This document shows, in pieces, positions 16,459 through 26,530 of a DNA stretch of 64,000 nucleotides (position 1 is its first letter; each line of letters begins with the position of its first letter). The notes under the pieces are model-generated. The model was not told the DNA's origin. It saw only the letters and a list, made by a program, of their open reading frames with translations, and did not search any database. The DNA comes from CAYLKS01 sp964384205 [NCBI: uncultured bacterium] (GTDB lineage Bacteria; JAGOEH01): NCBI GenBank assembly GCA_964384205.1, contig CAYLKS010000005.1, forward strand, positions 1-64,000, given 5' to 3'. A program made the position numbers and the translations under genes.

Positions 16459-17748
16459 TTAATTTAAATTGAGATTTTCGATATAACTTTCTGTATAAAT
16501 TATATTATTTTCTTTTATAACATGAATAAATTTTTCTAATTTCTTTGATGAACTATTTTGAAAATTTTGATCCATTGCTAGGGAATAAGCTTCTGTTCCC
16601 GGCAGTGGAATAAATTTATTTATCTGTGCAATTTTAGGTATATATTTTTTATTCTTTTTTATAAATAGCAATGTCTCTTCAAAATCTTTTTCTGTCTCAC
16701 CCGGAAAATCATAAATCAAACTAATCTCAGCAAAAAGATTATTCTTATAAAGAGCTTGTAAAAATCTTGATGCAATTTCTGTATTATACCTTTTATTCAT
16801 CAATTTTAAAACCTTATCACTTCCACTTTCAAGTCCAATAAAAAGCCCAACACATCCAGATTTCTTCATCATTTGAAAAATTTCATCATCCATATCATTC
16901 CTAATATAAATCTGAGCATCCCAATATAACTCCACCTTATTTTTTATCATCAAATCCAACAAATTATAAAGCTTATTCAAATTACCATTTATCAAAGAAT
17001 CAAAAAAAGTAATCCACTTTATCTTATATACTTTTTTTAAATATAACAAATACTCTACAAAATCTAATTCGTTATAAGTCTTAAATTTATCAAATAATTT
17101 TGTTTCTGCACAAAAAGCACACCTATTAATACAACCACGCGAAAACATTACAGGTAATGCCTTCTTTCTTTTATAATTTTTAAGATCAAAATATTTAAAC
17201 TCCGGAAATCCTACCTCCGAAAGCTTTACCACTGGTTCATGATAAATCTTATTATTATTTCTCAACTTGTATATTGCTTTTTCACCTTCACCAACAATAA
17301 TTTTATCTGCAAAATAATAAAAACTTCGAAGGTCCTTCCCCTCCCATACTCTATATTGAATTTGAGGGCCTCCAATTATTATCTTAATATCCTCTTCTTT
17401 TTTTCGTAAAACATCTGCTATTTTAAAAATGAATTTTTCATTCAATTTAAAAACACTAAAGCCAATATATTTTATATTTTCTCTTTCAATTATATCAAAA
17501 ATTTCCTCAAATTTATAATTAAATTCTGAAACAACATATTGAAAAAAAACTTCATATTCTTCTTTTGTAAGAACAGTCCATCTTTTCTGCCATTTTTTCT
17601 CTATTAAATTATAAATCTCAGCATTCAAATCTTTAATTACAGGAAAAAAATTATTTCTCTCTAAATGAGCGGAAATATATGCTATACCTAAAGGAGGAAG
17701 ATTCGGCCATATAGGCGGCATCACAATCAATAAAATCTTTTCTTTCAT
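16459..17748 (-). CDS. B12-binding domain radical SAM protein
   Basis: The N-terminal half (about 1-175) looks like a cobalamin-binding Rossmann domain of the type that begins ILLIVMPPIWPNLPPLGIAYI and contains IIGGPQ and IIVGEGE. The radical SAM domain follows with the iron-sulfur ligands C206, C210 and C213 (CINRCAFC), and further on GLESGSDKVLKLMNKRY. The conventional B12 DxHxxG motif is absent, which is common in this class, so cobalamin binding is not certain. 429 residues. The substrate cannot be told; relatives modify lipids, cofactors or nucleic acids. It ends the minus-strand run and starts 4 bp after the beta-barrel-like gene. Confidence 0.82.
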   Translation of the reverse strand: MKEKILLIVMPPIWPNLPPLGIAYISAHLERNNFFPVIKDLNAEIYNLIEKKWQKRWTVLTKEEYEVFFQYVVSEFNYKFEEIFDIIERENIKYIGFSVFKLNEKFIFKIADVLRKKEEDIKIIIGGPQIQYRVWEGKDLRSFYYFADKIIVGEGEKAIYKLRNNNKIYHEPVVKLSEVGFPEFKYFDLKNYKRKKALPVMFSRGCINRCAFCAETKLFDKFKTYNELDFVEYLLYLKKVYKIKWITFFDSLINGNLNKLYNLLDLMIKNKVELYWDAQIYIRNDMDDEIFQMMKKSGCVGLFIGLESGSDKVLKLMNKRYNTEIASRFLQALYKNNLFAEISLIYDFPGETEKDFEETLLFIKKNKKYIPKIAQINKFIPLPGTEAYSLAMDQNFQNSSSKKLEKFIHVIKENNIIYTESYIENLNLN

Positions 17749-17751
17749 ATA

Positions 17752-19494
17752 CTAAAAATTAATTCCAACATTAATATTAAGAACCCAATAATCATAACCG
17801 TAATAATGTTGCTTGCCTAACATAAAATCAGCTACCATAAAACTACTTTTTTTCATTATGTTAACGCCATACGAATATTCAGTAGCAGTATTAATTATTT
17901 GAAATTCAGTATCCACAAATCTAAAATATCTTGTATTACGAATATTATAATAAGCTAATACATTATAACCAAATATATTAGCATTTGAATTTATTTCAAA
18001 AAAATTTCTTTTTCTCAACTTATTATTATAAAAATAAAATTTATCATCATAATTAGCTAAGTAGTAGCCATTATCACGCCTATTGAAATTATTTCTAATA
18101 GATATACTAAAACTATCTGAAAATTTAACATTAAAACCTAACACATTATCAAAAATTAATATTGCTGTATTTTGTTCTGGAACATATTTATAATAAATAT
18201 AATCCGAAGCTAAATAAATACTATCTATTAACGTCACATTATCATTTAGTTTATACTGAAAATCAGATGAAAGTGAATATCTGTTATTAAAATAATTATT
18301 TATAGAAGCATATTTGGATATATAAACAAATTTTTTCCTTAAGTTTTTAACTTCAATTATTGAACTAAATTTTTCAAAACTAAGTGATAACTTTAAAAAT
18401 AAAAAATCTCTTAACTGATCATTATCATTAAAATTAAGTTCACTCAAATAATGAAAGTAATCCTTTTCAAGATGTTTTGCAAACTCAACCTTATAAAAAT
18501 TGTATTCCCAGAATAAAGCCAGTTTTAAATTATAATTTTTATATATAAAATTATCAAAATCAAAAAAATATTTAAAATTACTCCTTTGAAATGATTCTTC
18601 AACAAAAAACTTTAAATTTCTATTTAATGCGTATTCTATTTTAAAATTATGAAAAAAAATCTTTTGAATTCTCTTATTTATTGTAGCACTATGATTTTTA
18701 TAAAAATCATTAGAAACAGAATCCAGTACAATTTTACCATTTAAAGATAAACCATAAAATTCATTTAACGTAAATTCTGTGAAAAAATTATAACTAAATT
18801 CATCTTTATTCTGAGTAAAATCTTGTTTTGGGATTTGTCTTATAGCCTTTGAAAAATTAAAATAAACTTTTGTTGCCAAATTTTTCAATGAAAAAAAATA
18901 AAAATTTTCACTGGATACTTCTTTATAAGAAGTTTGTTCCTGGCCATTTATTATAATATTGTTATGCGATTCCAAATTATTATAATTTAAATAAACATTT
19001 AATGAATCATATAATCCATCATTATTAATTAAACTATCCAGATTTTGATGTATTACCTTATATTTTTCATCTTTATAACCAAATCTATTTTTAAAAGAAA
19101 GATATTTAAAAAAAGAATGCTCAATTATAGTAGAATAATTATAAGATGTTGATTTTATTTTAGAATAAAATGTTTTATCTAAATTATTTGAATATTGGAA
19201 ATCTAACGAAATGCCATCTAATATTTTTCTATTAAAAATATAATCTGTTATCTTTTGATATTTTTTTAAAGAATAATTATAAATCTGATTAGAATTAAAT
19301 TTAAAAAAACCAAAATCAATTTTATTAATTAAACTTTCATTATCTCGCAATTTTGAATAATTAGAAATTGCTTTATTTTGAGCTATGGAAAAAGAGAAAA
19401 TAAATATAAGCAAAAAAAAACTATTTATATAATTTTTTTCTAAAAATCGTATTAATTTTAATATCTTTGCTATATGGTAAAAATATATAATCAT
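17752..19494 (-). CDS. Unrecognised secreted, probably outer-membrane beta-barrel protein
   Basis: I do not recognise this 580-residue protein. It has a hydrophobic signal-like segment (about 26-38, FFLLIFIFSFSIAQ) preceded by basic residues, then a very asparagine-, tyrosine- and phenylalanine-rich body with alternating short strands and no cysteine-rich or catalytic motif, ending VLNINVGINF with a terminal Phe. That is the pattern of an outer membrane beta-barrel. The first ATG (19494) lies 74 bp inside the preceding U32 gene and lacks a good ribosome binding site, so the true start is uncertain; translational coupling or an internal non-ATG start is possible. A T9 run lies in the signal segment. 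It sits between a U32-family gene and a radical SAM gene. Confidence 0.6.
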   Translation of the reverse strand: MIIYFYHIAKILKLIRFLEKNYINSFFLLIFIFSFSIAQNKAISNYSKLRDNESLINKIDFGFFKFNSNQIYNYSLKKYQKITDYIFNRKILDGISLDFQYSNNLDKTFYSKIKSTSYNYSTIIEHSFFKYLSFKNRFGYKDEKYKVIHQNLDSLINNDGLYDSLNVYLNYNNLESHNNIIINGQEQTSYKEVSSENFYFFSLKNLATKVYFNFSKAIRQIPKQDFTQNKDEFSYNFFTEFTLNEFYGLSLNGKIVLDSVSNDFYKNHSATINKRIQKIFFHNFKIEYALNRNLKFFVEESFQRSNFKYFFDFDNFIYKNYNLKLALFWEYNFYKVEFAKHLEKDYFHYLSELNFNDNDQLRDFLFLKLSLSFEKFSSIIEVKNLRKKFVYISKYASINNYFNNRYSLSSDFQYKLNDNVTLIDSIYLASDYIYYKYVPEQNTAILIFDNVLGFNVKFSDSFSISIRNNFNRRDNGYYLANYDDKFYFYNNKLRKRNFFEINSNANIFGYNVLAYYNIRNTRYFRFVDTEFQIINTATEYSYGVNIMKKSSFMVADFMLGKQHYYGYDYWVLNINVGINF

Positions 19495-20650
19495 TGGGAT
19501 TGGCTATTTTAGTTGGCATAAAAAATATATTAAACATTTGCTTTACTTTAAAATTATGCCATCTTTTATTTTTAAAATCAAAAATTTCTATTGTATCATT
19601 TAGAGAAAAATGATTTTTCACTTCTAATAAAATCCATGTTTTTTCATATATACGCCTTACAATAGCAATAGTCTGATATTGCCTATTATATTTAATAGCA
19701 GAATAATTTTGCATTTTAGAATGGGGTGTTTTGTTAAAAAATGCTGTGGTAAAATCTCTATTATCCGCACTCTTTAATTCCTTTTTCAAATCATCCAATT
19801 TATCAAAAAATAAATTTTTATCTTCATAAACAATGTCAATAGCTTTTCTATAAACAGAAACTACTGTTGAAATATAATTTAAAGATTTCATTCTACCTTC
19901 AATTTTAATAGAATCAATATTTGCATCAATAATATCCGGCAAAAAATCAATTAAACACAAATCTTTAGAATTTAAAACATAAGACCCATATTCATCCTCT
20001 TGTATATCAAATTTCTCACCGGGTCTTGATTCTTCAATTAATCTAAAATTCCATCTACATGGATGTGTACATTCTCCTAAATTAGCAGAACGATTGGTTA
20101 AAACAGCACTCAATAAACATCTGCCAGAATAGGAAATACACATTGCGCCATGTATGAAAATCTCTAATTCCGCATTTGTATTATCTCTAATTTCCTTTAT
20201 TTCATCAAAGGAAAGTTCTCTTGCAAGGTTGAATCTTTTAACATTAAATTGTTTCAAAAAATTTATTGAATAAAAATTTGTAGTATTAGCCTGAGTACTC
20301 AAATGTATTGGAATATCTGGCGCTAATTCATTAGCTAAAGACAATACTCCTAAATCGGAAATTATAATACCATCCGGTTTAATAGATTGTAAAAACTTCA
20401 AAAATTCTTTTATTTCATCTAAATGATAAACATGGGCAAAAATATTTAAAGTCACATAAGCTTTTTTGCTGTTTTCATGAATATATTCTATAGCTTTTAT
20501 AAGTTCTTCATCAGAAAAATTATTACTAAATGATCTAAGGCTAAATTTCTTTCCCCCTAAATAAACAGCATCTGCACCTGCTTCTATAGCCACTTTCATT
20601 TTATCAAAATCACCTGCAGGTGCAAGAAGTTCTATTTTCTTATTTTGCAT
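19421..20650 (-). CDS. Peptidase U32 family protein (TrhP/RlhA-like)
   Basis: The N-terminal TIM-barrel-like region begins [27 protein letters not shown] and the family signature [18 protein letters not shown] is present near residue 165, with further cysteines in [10 protein letters not shown]. Despite the old protease name, characterised bacterial members hydroxylate tRNA or 23S rRNA (TrhP, RlhA) using prephenate-linked chemistry, so an RNA-modification role is likely. I place the start at the ATG at 20650, 6 bp after AAGG; an ATG two codons earlier (20656) abuts the AAGG. Length 409 residues. The start overlaps the end of the slipin gene and its end overlaps the next frame. Confidence 0.88.
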   Translation of the reverse strand: MQNKKIELLAPAGDFDKMKVAIEAGADAVYLGGKKFSLRSFSNNFSDEELIKAIEYIHENSKKAYVTLNIFAHVYHLDEIKEFLKFLQSIKPDGIIISDLGVLSLANELAPDIPIHLSTQANTTNFYSINFLKQFNVKRFNLARELSFDEIKEIRDNTNAELEIFIHGAMCISYSGRCLLSAVLTNRSANLGECTHPCRWNFRLIEESRPGEKFDIQEDEYGSYVLNSKDLCLIDFLPDIIDANIDSIKIEGRMKSLNYISTVVSVYRKAIDIVYEDKNLFFDKLDDLKKELKSADNRDFTTAFFNKTPHSKMQNYSAIKYNRQYQTIAIVRRIYEKTWILLEVKNHFSLNDTIEIFDFKNKRWHNFKVKQMFNIFFMPTKIANPNDYIFLPYSKDIKINTIFRKKLYK

Positions 20651-21407
20651 TATCATCCTTATTTTTATCTTTTGACATAAAAGGTGTTAGTATATCAATC
20701 GGAATAGGAAAAATTGTAGTAGAATTATTTTCTGCAGCAATTTCTCTTAATGTCTGCAAATATCTTAATTGAAGTGCCACAGGATAACTTTGTATGATTT
20801 TTGAAGCTTCCATTAGTTTATTAGCCGCTTGATATTCTCCTTCTGCATTTATTATTTTTGCTCTTCTTTCTCTTTCTGCTTCTGCCTGCTTTGCCATTGC
20901 TCTTTGCATCTCCTGTGGAAGATCTATATGTTTTATTTCAACCAAAGATACTTTTACTCCCCAAGGGTCAGATTGTTTATCAATTACAGCTTGTAATTCT
21001 TTATTAACTTTATCTTGATTAGCCAGAATATCATCTAATTCAAATTTACCGAGAACCGAACGCAAACTTGTCTGAGACAACTGACTGGTAGCGTATAAAT
21101 AATCTTCAACCTCAATCACAGCTTTTTCTGGATCCATAACTCTAAAATAAACAACCGCATTTACTTTAATAGAAATATTATCTTTTGTAATAATATCCTG
21201 CGGTGGAACATCCAACGCAACTGTTCTCAAACTCACTTTCACCATTTTATCAATAAAGGGAAATAAAATTATAAGACCTGGCCCTTTTATACCAATCAAT
21301 CTTCCCAATCTAAAAATAACTCCTCTCTCATATTCTCGTAAAATCCTAAAAATATTCAACAAGAAAAAAATTATAAAAATTACAACTAAATATGAAAAAT
21401 AAAGCAT
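20640..21407 (-). CDS. Slipin (stomatin/SPFH family) membrane protein
   Basis: One N-terminal membrane segment (about 1-22) is followed by a stomatin-type SPFH domain: [28 protein letters not shown], the [20 protein letters not shown] segment and a coiled-coil region with [22 protein letters not shown]. 255 residues, normal. Slipins scaffold membrane microdomains. In many bacteria and archaea the slipin gene sits directly behind an NfeD protease gene, as here (1 bp after the nfeD stop), and the slipin C-terminus is the known substrate of the NfeD protease in Pyrococcus. GAGG of the ribosome binding site is within the last codons of nfeD. Confidence 0.92.
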   Translation of the reverse strand: MLYFSYLVVIFIIFFLLNIFRILREYERGVIFRLGRLIGIKGPGLIILFPFIDKMVKVSLRTVALDVPPQDIITKDNISIKVNAVVYFRVMDPEKAVIEVEDYLYATSQLSQTSLRSVLGKFELDDILANQDKVNKELQAVIDKQSDPWGVKVSLVEIKHIDLPQEMQRAMAKQAEAERERRAKIINAEGEYQAANKLMEASKIIQSYPVALQLRYLQTLREIAAENNSTTIFPIPIDILTPFMSKDKNKDDNAK

Positions 21408-21408
21408 A

Positions 21409-22701
21409 TTAGCCCTCCTTTTTCCTCACTATTAATGTCATCCCATTAATATTAATAATTTCTACCATATCTCCTGCCTCATATATATCATTATTCTCTG
21501 AAATTGCATTCCAATATTCACCGTGGATATATACACGCCCGCCCTTATCTGTAACCCGATCAACTACTTTAGCAAATTCGCCTATCATACCCTCTTTACC
21601 ACATTTCTTTTTATTTTTTTGCGCTTTAATCGCTAAATACACTAACAGCAAAAAAAATAATGCTGTAATTCCCACTCCAATTATTATCACAGGTAAAGAT
21701 ATTTTAATAAATGATAACTCAGTGTCTATCAAAAAAAAAGAACCCAAAAACATAGAAATAATCCCTCCTATAAATAGTAAACCATGGGTATTTACCTTAA
21801 CTTCAAGTATAAATAATAAAACAGCAAATAATATTAATATTATTCCTGCTATATTTATTGGTAAAGTATGGAAAGAATATAATGCAATAACAAGAGAAAT
21901 CACCCCTACAATACCGGGCAAAATAGAGCCAGGATTGGATAATTCAAATATCAAACCATACATGCCCAATAACATAAAAATATATGCTATATTAGGATCG
22001 CTTATCAATTTTAAAAAAGCAAGCCACCAATCAATCTCAAAAAACACCTTCTCTGGATTTAATAATTCCAATTTACAAATCTTACCATTAACTTCTAATT
22101 CTCTATTATTCAAAGCTATTATAATAGAATCCAAATCATCTGTTATTTGATCAATAACATTTAAAGACAAAGCCTCTTTTTCAGTTAATGTTTCCGATTT
22201 TCTGACAGCACTAACAAGCCATTTTTCATTTCTATTCCTTTTCTCAGCAATATTTTTCATAAAAGCAATAGCATCATTTAATATTTTCTCAGACATAACA
22301 TTACTTGAATCTAATTTCATATTATTACCAATACTTACAGGATGAGCAGCTCCAAGATGAGTTCCTTCACACATAACTGCCCAATTCGAGGCCGCAGTTA
22401 TAAACACACCAGCAGAGGCCGCTCTTGCTCCAGCAGGTGTTATATACACACTTATAGGTATATCAGAACTTAAAAATAGCTGCACTATTCTCCTGGTAGA
22501 TTCTAATAAACCACCTGGAGTATCAAGTTTAATTATCAATAAATCTATTTTATCAATTTTACATTTATTAATTGCTTTTTCAAAATATCTATAGGTAATT
22601 GGACCTATTGGACCATCCCAATTTGCTATCATAACTTTTGAAGAATAAGACAAAGACAATAATAGGTGCAAAAAAAACAATATTCTACTTAATACTCTCA
22701 T
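21409..22701 (-). CDS. nfeD: NfeD-type membrane serine protease (ClpP-like domain)
   Basis: Long-form NfeD (NfeD1b). After a signal segment (about 1-20) comes a ClpP/crotonase-like serine protease domain with substrate loop LDTPGG and catalytic serine in GARAASAG; the general-base lysine is expected in the [11 protein letters not shown] stretch. About four membrane segments occupy residues 235-370, and the C-terminal OB-fold (about 375-430) contains [18 protein letters not shown] twelve bases upstream (22713) is in frame, but the ATG at 22701 is the more likely start. It overlaps the end of the HD-GYP gene and precedes the slipin gene, its usual partner. Length about 430 residues. Confidence 0.9.
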   Translation of the reverse strand: MRVLSRILFFLHLLLSLSYSSKVMIANWDGPIGPITYRYFEKAINKCKIDKIDLLIIKLDTPGGLLESTRRIVQLFLSSDIPISVYITPAGARAASAGVFITAASNWAVMCEGTHLGAAHPVSIGNNMKLDSSNVMSEKILNDAIAFMKNIAEKRNRNEKWLVSAVRKSETLTEKEALSLNVIDQITDDLDSIIIALNNRELEVNGKICKLELLNPEKVFFEIDWWLAFLKLISDPNIAYIFMLLGMYGLIFELSNPGSILPGIVGVISLVIALYSFHTLPINIAGIILILFAVLLFILEVKVNTHGLLFIGGIISMFLGSFFLIDTELSFIKISLPVIIIGVGITALFFLLLVYLAIKAQKNKKKCGKEGMIGEFAKVVDRVTDKGGRVYIHGEYWNAISENNDIYEAGDMVEIININGMTLIVRKKEG

Positions 22702-24190
22702 ATATTTCTTCAAATCTTTTATGATGTTTCTTAAAATAATTCAAAAGCTCAGGATCAAAGCTTGATGGCTTTAACCTATTATCGCCTTTAGTTATAATTT
22801 CATAAGCATGTTCATGTGAAAAAGGAGGTTTATAAACTCTTGGACTCCTCAAAGCATCATATACATCAACTATTTTTACTATCCTGGCAGCAATATCTAT
22901 CTGCTCTCCTTTTAACCCATTAGGATAACCCGTTCCATCCCATGACTCATGATGCTGTAAAGCAATTATTCTTGCCATTTCAAAATCTTTATTATCACCT
23001 AAAATTTTAGCACCATAAATAGTATGTTTCTTCATCTCTTCCCATTCTTCATGTGATAATTTACCTGGTTTTTTTAAAATATCCGGATGAACATGTAATT
23101 TCCCAACATCGTGTAATTGTGCTAACAACCTAATTCTATAACAAAATAATTCATCCATGCCCAAAGCTTTTGCTAATTCATAAGAATATTCATTCACCCT
23201 GATAATATGCTCGCCAGTATCATCATCCCATACTTCAGCAGCACGAGATAAAGCATAAATACTATATTTATACATCTCCCGAATTTTTTCCAATGATTTA
23301 AATATAGATAGATAATAACCTAAATGAATTGTAGAACTTTTAATTATATAACTCTCTAAATCTGGAACAAAATTACTAAAATTGCATGCTAAAATACTTA
23401 AATCGCCCACAGAATAATATAAAAAATTATCCATTTTATTATCTAAAATTTCTCTAACCTCAGGATGGATCTCAATAGAATTAAATTCTTCTTTATTTTT
23501 TACCACCAATAATTTTTTTTGTTCATATTTAATTAAATATGGTATATCCAATTTTATATATTCTATAACTTCCTTTTTTTCTACTTCAAACCTATAACAA
23601 AAAGCAGTAGATTCATCCCTCCTTTGATAAAAAACAAATAAATATTCTGGCATTGTTATTTTATCTTGATACTCTTTCTTAATAAGATCAATTATAACAT
23701 TATCAATAGTATAGGGGAAACAATATAAACTAATTTTATTTAATTTACTTAATATCTCCTCTGAAAAATTATTAATTATCTCTAAATCATATAAAGCTAT
23801 CTTAGATTTTTCTCTTTCTTTCTTTAAGTTTATCTGATTCTCAACCCTTGTCATTAACTCTGCAATATCCAATGGCTTATTTAAGAATTCATCAGCTCCA
23901 CTTTTTAATGCTTCTAATTTTAAAACACTATCTTTTAATCCAGTCATCAAAATTATAGGAACGTCTGTAAAAATTTTATTCTCTCTTATACGTCTGCATG
24001 CTTCAATACCAGAAATTTCAGGCATATTTATATCCATTAATATTAAATCTGGTTTATATTCATTTAATTTATTCAATGCATCAATAGCATCTGTTGTTGC
24101 AAATAAATTATAGCCTAATTCCAAAAATATATTTTTTATTAAATCTAAAATATACTCATCATCATCAACAACTAAAATTTTACTTTTCAT
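22685..24190 (-). CDS. Response regulator with HD-GYP domain (RpfG-like)
   Basis: N-terminal receiver domain (about 4-120) with acidic pocket VVDDD, phosphoacceptor D53 in LILMDINMP, and K in FLNKPLDIAEL. A middle region of about 190 residues has no recognised motif. The C-terminal HD-GYP domain (about 310-495) shows HDVGKLHVHPDILKKPG, HHESWDGTGYPNGLKGEQI and RIVKIVDVYDALRS; all metal-binding and GYP residues are present, so c-di-GMP hydrolysis is plausible. 501 residues. It would oppose the diguanylate cyclase encoded at 56625. The promoter lies just upstream and the gene heads the run towards nfeD. Confidence 0.9.
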   Translation of the reverse strand: MKSKILVVDDDEYILDLIKNIFLELGYNLFATTDAIDALNKLNEYKPDLILMDINMPEISGIEACRRIRENKIFTDVPIILMTGLKDSVLKLEALKSGADEFLNKPLDIAELMTRVENQINLKKEREKSKIALYDLEIINNFSEEILSKLNKISLYCFPYTIDNVIIDLIKKEYQDKITMPEYLFVFYQRRDESTAFCYRFEVEKKEVIEYIKLDIPYLIKYEQKKLLVVKNKEEFNSIEIHPEVREILDNKMDNFLYYSVGDLSILACNFSNFVPDLESYIIKSSTIHLGYYLSIFKSLEKIREMYKYSIYALSRAAEVWDDDTGEHIIRVNEYSYELAKALGMDELFCYRIRLLAQLHDVGKLHVHPDILKKPGKLSHEEWEEMKKHTIYGAKILGDNKDFEMARIIALQHHESWDGTGYPNGLKGEQIDIAARIVKIVDVYDALRSPRVYKPPFSHEHAYEIITKGDNRLKPSSFDPELLNYFKKHHKRFEEIYESIK

Positions 24191-24217
24191 TACTTTCTCC
24201 CGGTGGTACTTTTAAAA

Positions 24218-24246
24218 AAATTAACCAAAAAAATATATTTTGTCAA
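24218..24246 (-). promoter_or_regulatory. Sigma-70 promoter of the HD-GYP regulator gene
   Basis: Minus strand: TTGACA (24246-24241), 17-bp spacer, TAATTT (24223-24218). The start codon at 24190 is preceded by GGGAGAAA. Confidence 0.6.
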
Positions 24247-24298
24247 TAAAAATTTAAAATTATTATTTTTTAGATACATAATGATATTTTTAAAAAAA

Positions 24299-24327
24299 TT
24301 GACAATAAAACTTTATAATATTATATT
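24299..24327 (+). promoter_or_regulatory. Sigma-70 promoter of the MFS transporter gene
   Basis: TTGACA at 24299-24304, 17-bp spacer, TATATT at 24322-24327. The leader is short and carries AAAGGAG 5 bp before the ATG at 24355. It is divergent from the HD-GYP promoter. Confidence 0.65.
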
Positions 24328-24354
24328 TAATATTAAAAAATGAAAGGAGATCTT

Positions 24355-25674
24355 ATGGCTAAAAAAAAATTTCCAATGCTCTTCTGGATTGGCAATATTA
24401 TTGAAGTATTGGAAAGATTCGCTTATTATGGACTATATTTAGGATTTGGCATTTATGCAACAACTTCAATTGCAAAAAATGGGTTAGGATGGACGAAAGC
24501 TGAACTTGGAGTCGTACAAACTATATTTTTATTCCTATCTTATATCATACCTCTACTTTCAGGTATTCTGGCAGATAGATATGGCTTCAAAAAAATGTTA
24601 CTTTTTTCATATTTGCTATATCTCCCTGGATTTTTATTATTAATTCTCACAAAAGAATATTTTTTAGTATTACTAATAATGATATTAATTGCAGTTGCCG
24701 CTGGGTTTTTCAAGCCTCTAATAGCAGGAACAGTAAGACTAACAACTGATGAAACAAATCGAACACTCGGTTTTGGGATATTCTATTTAATGGTAAATGT
24801 AGGCGCATTTTTTGGTCCAATGACTGCAGGTGCATTGAGAATAAAATCATGGAATTATGCTTTTTTAGCATCTGCAATTAGTGTAATTCTTATGATAGTA
24901 ATTACAATACTATGGTATAAAGACCCTATAACTATAGATAAATCAAAAAGAATACCGTTAACTCAAACATTTAAAGAAATTATGCCATTTCTAAAGGACC
25001 CTAAAATATTACTATTTATTCTCCTTTTCGGAATATTTATTGAAATTCCATTCTGGTCATTCTTTAATTTAGTTACAATGTATATAGACCAGTATGTACG
25101 CACAGATCTACTATATAATTCATTTATTAATTTCTTCAACAGTATAGGTCTTGAGTCTTTTGGAAAATCATTTATAGGATTATTTAGTTCTGTAAATGCC
25201 GAAGGGCAACACCATATTGCAGGTGAGACATTAGGGCATACAGCTCTATATATTATTTTATTTCAATTATTTGTTACTAAATCAACTGAAAAAATAAGAA
25301 GTATCCCAACTATAGCTATTGGAATTGGCGTAATGATATTGGGTTGCATCGGTATTGCTAATGCTACCGGCAATTATCCTGGCTTAATATTTTTAGGAAT
25401 AATCTTATTTGCTATAGGGGAAATGTCATGCATGCCAAGATTTGAACAGTATCTTATATCAATGTTACCACCAGAAAAAACAGGATTAGGTGGTGGATTA
25501 CTTAGGATACCTGTTGCTATTGGTGCTTTTAGCGGAGTAACTATAACTTCAATTTACGGAATATTTGAAAAAAATAATCATCCGCAATATATCTGGTATG
25601 TAATTGGGCTAATTTTATTAATAGGATTTATTCTCTTATTGCTATATGATAAATATTATAAAACAAAAGGATAA
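24355..25674 (+). CDS. MFS transporter, POT/PTR2-like
   Basis: Integral membrane carrier with about twelve hydrophobic segments. The first helix carries EVLERFAYYGLYLGFG, which matches the ExxERFxYYG pattern of proton-coupled oligopeptide transporters, followed by the MFS loop GILADRYGFKKML. Substrate is therefore possibly di- or tripeptides, but this is weak. The start is set at ATG 24355, 5 bp behind AAAGGAG; an in-frame ATG at 24340 lies before that site and is unlikely. 439 residues. It is monocistronic: own promoter upstream and a strong terminator directly behind. Confidence 0.85.
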   Translation: MAKKKFPMLFWIGNIIEVLERFAYYGLYLGFGIYATTSIAKNGLGWTKAELGVVQTIFLFLSYIIPLLSGILADRYGFKKMLLFSYLLYLPGFLLLILTKEYFLVLLIMILIAVAAGFFKPLIAGTVRLTTDETNRTLGFGIFYLMVNVGAFFGPMTAGALRIKSWNYAFLASAISVILMIVITILWYKDPITIDKSKRIPLTQTFKEIMPFLKDPKILLFILLFGIFIEIPFWSFFNLVTMYIDQYVRTDLLYNSFINFFNSIGLESFGKSFIGLFSSVNAEGQHHIAGETLGHTALYIILFQLFVTKSTEKIRSIPTIAIGIGVMILGCIGIANATGNYPGLIFLGIILFAIGEMSCMPRFEQYLISMLPPEKTGLGGGLLRIPVAIGAFSGVTITSIYGIFEKNNHPQYIWYVIGLILLIGFILLLLYDKYYKTKG

Positions 25675-25706
25675 AAAAAGCTCCTCTTTGTGAGGAGCTT
25701 TTTTTA
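25673..25706. terminator. Bidirectional Rho-independent terminator
   Basis: An 8-bp stem AGCTCCTC / GAGGAGCT with 5-base loop TTTGT is flanked by a run of A on the left and of T on the right, so it can terminate both the MFS gene (+) and the zinc-ribbon gene's upstream-entering operon (-), which converge here. Confidence 0.9.
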
Positions 25707-25904
25707 TTACATTCCATATTCTTTTCTATTGCAATTACAAACTCTAACAAAAGTTTTTTTAAACTTTAATCCACCTGCAGTTTGAACAGGATCAATAACC
25801 TGTAACATATCAGGAACTTCACCACATACAGGACATGGTTTTCCAGTTTTTACTTTTTTAGCTTTTGCTAACCTAGCTTGAGTTCCACCTTCTTTTTTAG
25901 CCAT
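25707..25904 (-). CDS. Small zinc-ribbon protein of unknown function
   Basis: 65 residues, basic. A lysine-rich N-terminus (MAKKEGGTQARLAKAKKVKTG) leads into CPVCG (first cysteine pair, 24 and 27) and a second pair as C-N-C near residue 56-58 (VRVCNCNRKEYGM), which could bind one zinc ion. I do not recognise the family by name. The basic, ribosomal-protein-like composition suggests binding to RNA or ribosomes, but that is a guess. A ribosome binding site GGAGG precedes the ATG, and it lies 11 bp after purN in the same direction. Confidence 0.75.
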   Translation of the reverse strand: MAKKEGGTQARLAKAKKVKTGKPCPVCGEVPDMLQVIDPVQTAGGLKFKKTFVRVCNCNRKEYGM

Positions 25905-25915
25905 TTTTCCTCCTG

Positions 25916-26530
25916 CTAATCAAAAATTACTCTGTTGTTTTTAATTTTAAATTTTTTCGTTAATACTTTTTCTATTATCAACGGGTAATATTCATGCTCA
26001 AATTTTAATATCCTATTTGCAAGACTCTCCGGTTCATCATATTCTCTAACTTCCACTACTTTTTGAAATATTATAGGTCCTTTATCGTACTCTTTATTAA
26101 CAAAATGAATTGTTAAACCAGAATAAAAAACACCTGATTCAATTACTGCTCTATGAACATTTAATCCATAATACCCTTTCCCACCAAATGCTGGCAAAAG
26201 CGCTGGATGAATATTTATTATCATTGGATAATAATTATCTATAACAATATCTGGTATCTTTTTCAAATATCCGGCCAAAACTACTAAATCGATATTATTT
26301 TCATTTAAAATATTCAAAAAATATTCCCCAAATTGTTTATTAGATGAAAAATCTTTCTTTCTCAAAACAACATACTCAATATTATGTTCTTTTGCAATAT
26401 CAATAGCTCCTATATTATCTTTACTTGCCAATAATAACTTTATAACTATATTATCGTTATTTTCAAAATATTTTATAATTGATGCAAAATTAGATCCTCG
26501 CCCTGAGGCTAAAACTGCTATACTTTTCAT
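25916..26530 (-). CDS. purN: Phosphoribosylglycinamide formyltransferase
   Basis: Transfers a formyl group from 10-formyl-THF to GAR in purine synthesis. 204 residues, normal for PurN. Visible motifs: phosphate-binding start VLASGRGSNFASII, the catalytic NIHPALLPAFGGKGYYG segment with Asn and His, and the aspartate of HFVNKEYDKGPIIFQ. It overlaps the bactofilin gene by 4 bp (ATGA) and no other pur genes are in the window. Confidence 0.94.
   Translation of the reverse strand: MKSIAVLASGRGSNFASIIKYFENNDNIVIKLLLASKDNIGAIDIAKEHNIEYVVLRKKDFSSNKQFGEYFLNILNENNIDLVVLAGYLKKIPDIVIDNYYPMIINIHPALLPAFGGKGYYGLNVHRAVIESGVFYSGLTIHFVNKEYDKGPIIFQKVVEVREYDEPESLANRILKFEHEYYPLIIEKVLTKKFKIKNNRVIFD

Noticed and set aside
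21722-22150. 142-codon plus-strand frame inside nfeD
   Set aside because: Antisense shadow of a well-supported gene.
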